A DNA stretch of 10,881 nt, taken from NCBI GenBank assembly GCA_039917655.1, contig JBDSJC010000249.1, forward strand, positions 1 through 10,881, written 5' to 3'. How positions within the stretch are numbered: position 1 is the stretch's first letter; every line of letters starts with the position of its first letter. Positions 6,477 to 10,881 of the stretch are shown here, piece by piece. A program made the position numbers and the translations under genes. The DNA is from PNKC01 sp039917655 (GTDB lineage Bacteria; Chloroflexota; Dehalococcoidia; Tepidiformales; Tepidiformaceae). The notes under the pieces were generated by a model. It saw nothing but the letters and a program-made list of their open reading frames with translations, was not told the DNA's origin and did no database searches.

Positions 6477-6503
6477 CCCGTCCTGAGCCTATCGAAGGAT
6501 GAG
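6477..6503 (+). repeat. Second copy of the REP-like palindrome, between convergent genes
   Basis: Arms CCCGTCCT (6477-6484) and AGGATGAG (6496-6503) flank the 11-base loop GAGCCTATCGA. Seven of eight positions pair, one of them a G-T wobble. The loop length and the GAGCnnnTCGA core are the same as in the palindrome at 3175-3219 read on the minus strand. It sits 14 bases past the stop of the degenerate GGDEF gene and about 105 past the FAD gene, so it could form a shared transcript-end structure, although no T-run follows. Confidence 0.7.
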
Positions 6504-6517
6504 AGGCGCCCAGACCC

Positions 6518-7267
6518 TCAGGCGGCGTACGCGTTGAGTCGGGGGGTTTCGCGGCGGCGAAGCGGCGGCGTCTCTTCCACATCGCGGAGCACGTCCGTCG
6601 CGTAGATCGCTTCCATGTCGTACTGGTGGATGCGTGCTGCTACGGGCACATCGAACATCTGCCGGCCGTCGCTCACCGAGATCGTCCCCGGCACGCGCTG
6701 CAAGTAGATGCCCGATTGCTCGATGGTGCACTCCACCAGCATCACGCAGAATCGCGCCTCCCCCAGGTGGGCCAAAAAGTCCGAACTGCGCGTCAGCCGC
6801 TTCATGGTCTCAACCAGCGCCGCCGTCGCGCGGTCGGCAAAGTCGTCTCCGCGGCGCTGGCGCACCTCTTTGATCGAATCCAAAGAGATCTGCATGAGTA
6901 CGAACGGCGCATTCGCGGTCCGCGCACGGGGCATTTCGCGGCGCAGTTCGGAGAGCACATAGTTGCGGTTTGGGAGGTCATAGGCCTCATTGAGGTAGGC
7001 CGAGCCGTGCAGCCGCGTGGTCACGCGCCGCCAGTTCTTGCGGCCCATCCAACTCATCACCACCAGCTGCAGGTTGACCAGTGCGAAGAGCGTCGAGAAT
7101 CCGCCGAGGGCCACAATGTTCGCGATGCTCGGCTCGTTCGCGGTGCTTAGACCCTGGAAGGCCAGCACCGCACTCCACCCAGCGAGGGATACAAGGCGGA
7201 CCAGGCGCCGCTGCCCGTGCTGGCGCCGGTCATCTCCGTCCTGCTCTGTTACGGGCACCGATTCCAT
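6518..7267 (-). CDS. Two-helix membrane protein with degenerate GGDEF domain that keeps the c-di-GMP I-site
   Basis: Third gene of the signalling operon, 249 residues. Membrane helices are predicted at about 22-40 and 48-72, with a short tail in front. The GGDEF-like domain follows (about 95-215): YDLPNRNYVL (96-105) corresponds to the usual LTGLPNR helix, and ISLDSIKEV (127-135) to DxDxFKxIN. The first metal-binding Asp is Ser128, the guanine-contacting Asn is not conserved, and the GGDEF signature is GEARF (169-173), so it cannot plausibly make c-di-GMP. However, RSSD (160-163) is an RxxD inhibitory site exactly five residues before the signature, the canonical spacing. Receptors with dead GGDEF domains (PelD, PopA, CdgG) bind c-di-GMP there. 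The start has a Shine-Dalgarno sequence GAGGAAG, and the gene follows the HDOD gene by 43 bases. The receptor role is inferred. Confidence 0.8.
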   Translation of the reverse strand: MESVPVTEQDGDDRRQHGQRRLVRLVSLAGWSAVLAFQGLSTANEPSIANIVALGGFSTLFALVNLQLVVMSWMGRKNWRRVTTRLHGSAYLNEAYDLPNRNYVLSELRREMPRARTANAPFVLMQISLDSIKEVRQRRGDDFADRATAALVETMKRLTRSSDFLAHLGEARFCVMLVECTIEQSGIYLQRVPGTISVSDGRQMFDVPVAARIHQYDMEAIYATDVLRDVEETPPLRRRETPRLNAYAA

Positions 7268-7310
7268 TACGCTTCCTCACTCAGATGATCGGCAACTGGC
7301 GGACGTTTCA

Positions 7311-8276
7311 TCAGGCCACATCGCGCTGGGGGCTGGACTCGGATTCGCCCGGTTGTTCCGCTTCCGGCAGGGTGGCGTACCAGCGAGGCGCGCGCGACGT
7401 GACGTGCAGAAGGAAGGCGCGGGCTTTCTCTTCCAGCGTCGCCATGCCACCGTGGATCTTGCCGAACGCCAGGTCCACCACCGGTGGCAGAGCGACAATC
7501 GCCTGCCGCGATGAGTCCTGCGTCCAATCGAACCCGCAGGCCAGCCCCACCCGGTTGCAGGCGAGATCCGCGGTGGCCACCACCGCGCTCAGGTTGTCCA
7601 CCGAGGCGAGCACTTTGTGCGGGTGGTGGTCACGAATCGCCGCCACCAGGGGCTCCGGAAACTTCCAGCGCTGCGCCAGCCGCGCGCCCACGTGGTCGTG
7701 TCCCACTCCGAAGACAGCCACTTCGGCATCGCAGTATTTCATCTGTTCGCTTTGCACCAGGTCCACCACTCGCGCGAACAATTGGGGTTCTGTGAGCATC
7801 ATCGCCAACTTGCCGACATCGTGCAGCACGCCGGCCGTGAAGGCGTCCTCCGGACGCGCGGCGCACGCTTCACGGGCGATGACCTCCGCCACGAGCCCGA
7901 CGCAAACGCTATGCGCCCAAAAGAGGTCCTGATCGAACCCTTCGATCTCTGGCACCCGGAAGGCCTCGATAATCGCCGACGAGATGGCGACGGAACGCAC
8001 CGTCCGCATGCCCAGCAGGATGACCGCCTCGCGCACGTTGCTGATCCGCCGCGCATATCCGTAGTAAGCAGAGTTGGAGAGCCGCAGCAGCTTGGCTGTC
8101 AGCGCCTGGTCCGAACTGATGACCGTCGCCAGGTCCATCGCTGCGGCGCGTTCGTCCTCGGCGATCGAGATCGCTTTCGTCGCCACCGCCTTCAGGGGGG
8201 TGAGGTCTGTCGTCCGGTTAACGATCATCCGCAGGCGGTTCTGGGCTTCGAAGTTGACGGGCGCGTCGTCGGTCAC
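7311..8276 (-). CDS. HDOD-domain signalling protein
   Basis: HDOD proteins are HD-superfamily regulators that lack proven phosphohydrolase activity and often act with c-di-GMP or chemosensory systems. The 321-residue protein has one HDOD domain at about 20-220. The segment LKAVATKAISIAEDERAAAM is followed by VISSDQALTAKLLRLSNSAYYG (about 52-73), then the ISNVREAVILLGM helix. The HD-like residues are His122 (FWAHS), LHDVGK (151-156) and IRDHH (214-218). The tail from about 225 matches no domain I recognise, and there are no membrane helices. The GTG at 8276 overlaps the stop of the upstream cyclase gene by four bases (GTGA) and has AGGAG six bases in front, so translational coupling is likely. 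It lacks the GYP signature, so it is not a c-di-GMP phosphodiesterase of the HD-GYP type. Confidence 0.9.
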   Translation of the reverse strand: MTDDAPVNFEAQNRLRMIVNRTTDLTPLKAVATKAISIAEDERAAAMDLATVISSDQALTAKLLRLSNSAYYGYARRISNVREAVILLGMRTVRSVAISSAIIEAFRVPEIEGFDQDLFWAHSVCVGLVAEVIAREACAARPEDAFTAGVLHDVGKLAMMLTEPQLFARVVDLVQSEQMKYCDAEVAVFGVGHDHVGARLAQRWKFPEPLVAAIRDHHPHKVLASVDNLSAVVATADLACNRVGLACGFDWTQDSSRQAIVALPPVVDLAFGKIHGGMATLEEKARAFLLHVTSRAPRWYATLPEAEQPGESESSPQRDVA

Positions 8277-9244
8277 GCTGCGCTCCTGGCGAACTCGGTG
8301 CCGGAATCGATGACGCAGTTCCGGCCTGCCCGCTTGGCTGCGTAGAGCCGGTTGTCAGCGATTCGAATGGCCTCCGGCAGACTGTCCGCGTCGGATGGGA
8401 TGACAGCGACGCCCGCGGAGATGGTGACGCTAATCGTCGCTTCCTCACCAATGCGCACGTGCGACTTTTCGATCGCCAGCCGGACGCGCTCGGCGAACGC
8501 CGCCACCGCCGGGCGCTCCGCTCCGGGCAGGAAAGTGATGAACTCTTCGCCACCGAAGCGTCCGATGATATCGGCGCCGCGAGTCGCCTGGCGGAGCACC
8601 GCGCTCAGGTCTCGCAGGACTTCGTCGCCAATCAGGTGCCCGTAGGAATCGTTGATCGACTTAAAATGGTCGAGGTCGAAGAGCACGACGCCGAAGCTCT
8701 GGCCGCCCAGCGCGCAGGCGATGAACGCCTCTTTGGCCGCCTCCATGGCGCTACCTCGATGGAGCATGCCCGTGAGGTGATCGTGCTTTGCCACGAAGTC
8801 CAGCTCCGAAACGAGACGATTGAGTTCGTTGTTGTTCGTCCGGAGCGCGTCCTCGATGCCCTGCACGGCGGTGTAATCGCGGATGTAAGCGATGATCCCC
8901 AGGTAGTCTCCGTAGCGATCGTGCATGGCGGCGGCCGAGACAGCCGCGGCGAACGGCTGGGCGTCCTTTCGCGCGGCGGGCAGTTGCAGGTTGGTCACCG
9001 TGCCCTCCATGCGCAGGCGCTCCGTCACCAACGCGTAGCCGTCCTGTCCGGCGAACAGCAACCCCCAGTCTTTGTGCATCACCTCAACTGGCGAAAAGCC
9101 GAAGATCGCTTCGCTCGCGCCTGTGAAGAGGATGATCCGGTGGTCCTTGTCGGTTGCTACCACGCTGTCCGGGCAGCCTACAAGCATCAGCTGAAGCAAG
9201 TCTGGCTCGGACAACAGCGAAACAAAGTCGGTCTGGCGCGGCAA
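8273..9244 (-). CDS. PAS-GGDEF diguanylate cyclase
   Basis: First gene of the operon. It is a cytoplasmic diguanylate cyclase that should make c-di-GMP from two GTP. The 323 residues contain a PAS sensor domain (about 14-125; CPDSVVATDKDHRIILF, then GIIAYIRDYT), a short coiled linker (about 126-150) and a GGDEF domain (about 154-314). Catalytic features are intact: metal-binding FDLDHFKSIND (189-199), GHLIGDE (202-208), GGEEF (231-235) and an RxxD inhibitory site RGAD (222-225) five residues before the signature, which predicts product inhibition. The helix usually reading LTGLPNR is LTGMLHRG, a deviation. The start is TTG at 9244, supported by GAGAGGA seven bases upstream; no suitable ATG exists near the PAS start. 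No haem or flavin ligand of the PAS domain can be identified by eye. Confidence 0.93.
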   Translation of the reverse strand: MPRQTDFVSLLSEPDLLQLMLVGCPDSVVATDKDHRIILFTGASEAIFGFSPVEVMHKDWGLLFAGQDGYALVTERLRMEGTVTNLQLPAARKDAQPFAAAVSAAAMHDRYGDYLGIIAYIRDYTAVQGIEDALRTNNNELNRLVSELDFVAKHDHLTGMLHRGSAMEAAKEAFIACALGGQSFGVVLFDLDHFKSINDSYGHLIGDEVLRDLSAVLRQATRGADIIGRFGGEEFITFLPGAERPAVAAFAERVRLAIEKSHVRIGEEATISVTISAGVAVIPSDADSLPEAIRIADNRLYAAKRAGRNCVIDSGTEFARSAA

Positions 9245-9251
9245 ACGTTGG

Positions 9252-9258
9252 TCCTCTC
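9252..9258 (-). promoter_or_regulatory. Shine-Dalgarno site deciding the cyclase TTG start
   Basis: Minus strand GAGAGGA, seven bases before the TTG at 9244. It is the only strong ribosome-binding match upstream of the PAS domain and supports the TTG start of the cyclase. Confidence 0.55.
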
Positions 9259-9396
9259 GGTCGGCTGTGTTAGGTATCGGTCAAAGGGGCCGGAACGTAA
9301 GGGCCGAGCGGCCGGTTCGACACCCGACGTGGCTGTTTCGCGTGGCGCGGGCCGCCCCCGGGAGGGCGAGGCCGTTACCGCTGGCCCATCGCAGGG

Positions 9397-9402
9397 TAGA
9401 GT
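9397..9402 (+). promoter_or_regulatory. Candidate -10 close to the inositol monophosphatase start
   Basis: TAGAGT, six bases before the ATG at 9409, has the same spacing as the candidates at the antitoxin and FAD genes. The overlapping AGAG could instead be a weak Shine-Dalgarno sequence. No -35 is clear. Confidence 0.25.
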
Positions 9403-9408
9403 TCGCGG

Positions 9409-10191
9409 ATGGCCGACCCGACTCCCGCCGAACTGCTTCCCCTGGCCCGCGAATTGGCCATCGAGGCCGGGCTCTTTCTACGCGAACGCGCCCCGCTTGT
9501 GCGCGAGTCAATCGACACGAAGTCTAGCCCAACGGACATGGTCACCGAGGTCGACCGCGCGGCTGAGGCGCTCATCGTCGCGCGCCTCCTCGCCGCCCGG
9601 CCGGATGACGGCTTGCTCGGCGAGGAGGGCGCGTCCCGCGAGGGCACGAGCGGCGTGCGCTGGGTGATCGATCCGCTTGACGGCACAACCAGCTACATCT
9701 ACGGCTACCCCGCCTTCTCGGTCTCCATCGCCGCTGAGTTCCGCGGTGAAACGGTCGCGGGGGCGGTCTACGATGCCGCGCACGGGCTGCTCTACTCCGC
9801 CTCTCGCGGCGGCGGTGCATTCTGTGATGCCCGGCCAATCACCGTCACAACGGAAACGCGCCTCGGCCACGCGCTCTGCGGCACGGGATTCGGCTACGAC
9901 CCCCAGCGCCGCGCAGAGCAGGCGGCAATGGTCGCGCAGGTGCTGCCGCGGATCCGCGACATCCGGCGTGGCGGCTCGGCAGCTTTAGACCTCTGCTGGG
10001 TGGCCAGCGGGCACCTGGACGCCTACTTCGAACAGGGGCTGAACGCCTGGGACATGGCCGCCGGCGTGCTCATCGTGCAGGAAGCTGGGGGACTCACTGG
10101 CTGGGTCGATGCGCTCGCGCCCCGCTGCCTGGTTGCCGCGAACCCAGCTCTGTTTGCGCCGATCCACTCCTTGCTGAACGCCCTCGGCTAG
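9409..10191 (+). CDS. Inositol monophosphatase family phosphatase
   Basis: Magnesium-dependent sugar-phosphate phosphatase of the IMPase/SuhB/CysQ/HisN superfamily. The 260 residues show the family metal sites: SSPTDMVTEVD (39-49), GEEG (71-74), WVIDPLDGTTSY (85-96) with Asp88 and Asp91, and WDMAAG (214-219) with Asp215. The usual DGTTNF has Ser for Asn here, and the following loop is YIYGYP rather than the common FVHGFP. Both may affect substrate preference. Substrate choices include myo-inositol-1-phosphate, histidinol phosphate, fructose-1,6-bisphosphate or PAP, and the sequence alone does not decide. The gene stands alone, divergent from the cyclase operon and convergent with the DUF1697 gene, so context gives no clue. 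The ATG at 9409 gives the normal family N-terminus. Confidence 0.93.
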   Translation: MADPTPAELLPLARELAIEAGLFLRERAPLVRESIDTKSSPTDMVTEVDRAAEALIVARLLAARPDDGLLGEEGASREGTSGVRWVIDPLDGTTSYIYGYPAFSVSIAAEFRGETVAGAVYDAAHGLLYSASRGGGAFCDARPITVTTETRLGHALCGTGFGYDPQRRAEQAAMVAQVLPRIRDIRRGGSAALDLCWVASGHLDAYFEQGLNAWDMAAGVLIVQEAGGLTGWVDALAPRCLVAANPALFAPIHSLLNALG

Positions 10192-10374
10192 CGCTGGCAC
10201 GCCCTCCCAGTTCAGGGTGACAAGAGAACCGCCATTGCCTCCCCCATCCGTTCCTGGTGAACTTATCCAAGGATGGACGGCGAGACACCCCGGCGGGCAA
10301 GGTCACCTCCGGGCGGCGCTTCGGGCGGTTCGACCGGTTGAGGGCGAACGGGGGCGCGGAGCCGCCGCCGTCGC

Positions 10375-10881
10375 TCACATGCGCGCGGCAAAGTCCGTGA
10401 TTACGTTCCAGTACCGGGTGGTGCCCAAAAGCTTGAATTTGCGTTCGAAGTAGCCGTTGAGGTCCAACTGGCTTCTGCCTCCGAGTTCGAGGGCAGTGAG
10501 CACCTCGCGCTGCCGAACCTCGACGAGTTGCAGAGGCTCCGGCGGCAGGACAACTTCGTCGCCTCCGGGCAGCGGCCCACGGAGCAGGGTCACGAATCGG
10601 GCGAACCGCTCCGCGTCGAGAGCTGCGAAGCGGTCGACGCTCACCAACTCCTGAAGTTCTTCACGGGTGCGCACGATCGCTGCGGCGTTCCGCAGCCCGA
10701 TGCCAAGCAGCGCTTCTTCGAGCCGGACGGCGGCGACGTTCTCCGGATCGTCCGATTCGAAAGCGATGTTGCCGGTCTGGAGGTAGGTAGAGACGTTGGT
10801 AAAGCCGAGTGAGGTGCAGAGCGCGCGGAGGTCTTCCATCTTCACGCGGTTGTGTTTGCCGACGTTGATGGCGCGGAGGAA
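10375..10881 (-). CDS. DUF1697 family protein, N-terminus cut by window edge
   Basis: Conserved protein of unknown function. The visible 168 residues begin FLRAINVGKHNRVKMEDL at the right edge, which is the typical DUF1697 opening (the family usually starts with a few residues before FLRGINVGG), and continue with YLQTGNIAFES. The C-terminal part has LNGYFERKFK and TTRYWNVI, also usual for the family. Only a handful of residues and the start codon are missing, so the gene is nearly complete. The TGA-type stop region at 10375 faces the end of the inositol monophosphatase gene across 183 bases, in which I see no gene and no clear terminator. The family assignment is by motif resemblance; no biochemical role is known to me. 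Confidence 0.88.
   Translation of the reverse strand, partial: FLRAINVGKHNRVKMEDLRALCTSLGFTNVSTYLQTGNIAFESDDPENVAAVRLEEALLGIGLRNAAAIVRTREELQELVSVDRFAALDAERFARFVTLLRGPLPGGDEVVLPPEPLQLVEVRQREVLTALELGGRSQLDLNGYFERKFKLLGTTRYWNVITDFAARM

Noticed and set aside
7311..8276. HD-GYP c-di-GMP phosphodiesterase
   Set aside because: The HDOD pattern (SSDQALTAKLLRLSNSAYYG) is clear and the GYP signature with its extra histidines is absent.
7617..8345. Plus-strand open frame (242 codons) opposite the HDOD gene
   Set aside because: Antisense to a well-conserved HDOD domain, and extends across the coupled cyclase/HDOD junction. No motif of its own.
8459..9667. Long plus-strand open frame (402 codons) antisense to the cyclase gene
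   Set aside because: It overlaps a cyclase with complete PAS and GGDEF motifs, shows no recognisable domain and runs into the inositol monophosphatase gene. Long antisense frames are common in GC-rich DNA.
10192..10374. Hidden small gene or terminator between the inositol monophosphatase and DUF1697 genes
   Set aside because: Only short imperfect pairings such as CCATCC/GGATGG appear; open frames here have no start context or family resemblance.

Overview
The window is GC-rich, densely packed bacterial DNA. It carries about eleven protein genes and no RNA genes, CRISPR arrays or recognisable transposases. The gene families (DnaJ with PrmA, DinB-like, DUF1697, HDOD, a TcuA-like flavoprotein), frequent GTG/TTG starts and likely leaderless transcripts suggest a free-living GC-rich lineage. 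Chloroflexota (Dehalococcoidia-like) is my best guess, but it is an inference from overall resemblance and not a demonstrated placement.

Left part (1-3200). A protein-quality and translation pair, dnaJ then prmA (minus strand, prmA running off the left edge), is divergent from a DinB/YfiT-type metalloprotein gene. Next comes a VapBC-like toxin-antitoxin module (minus strand). Its antitoxin contains an internal peptide duplication. Its PIN-domain toxin gene is broken by an apparent one-base frameshift, although all four acidic PIN residues are present across the two pieces.

Middle (3200-6517). A class I CPD photolyase/cryptochrome gene (minus) is divergent from an FAD-dependent dehydrogenase of the fumarate reductase/TcuA superfamily (plus). 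A long perfect hairpin with core GAGCnnnTCGA supplies the last codons and stop of the photolyase gene. A second copy of this hairpin and a third degenerate core lie after the FAD gene, so this is a dispersed REP-like repeat.

Right part (6518-9244). A three-gene minus-strand operon encodes, in transcription order, a PAS-GGDEF diguanylate cyclase with intact catalytic and inhibitory sites, an HDOD signalling protein (4-base GTGA overlap), and a two-helix membrane protein with a degenerate GGDEF domain. The last has lost catalytic residues but keeps the c-di-GMP-binding RxxD inhibitory site at exactly the canonical spacing. This synthase/HDOD/probable-receptor cassette is the most interesting system in the window. 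An inositol monophosphatase-family gene (plus) and a DUF1697 gene (minus, cut by the right edge) close the window. The 183 bases between them, and the 164 bases between the cyclase gene and the phosphatase gene, hold no further gene that I can see.

Regulation. Several genes at the head of transcription units have no Shine-Dalgarno sequence. Instead they carry a TAnnnT hexamer, often preceded by TGn, ending 5-10 bases before the start codon, as expected for leaderless or near-leaderless mRNAs. Most genes inside or heading the signalling operon, and the photolyase gene, have clear Shine-Dalgarno sequences instead.
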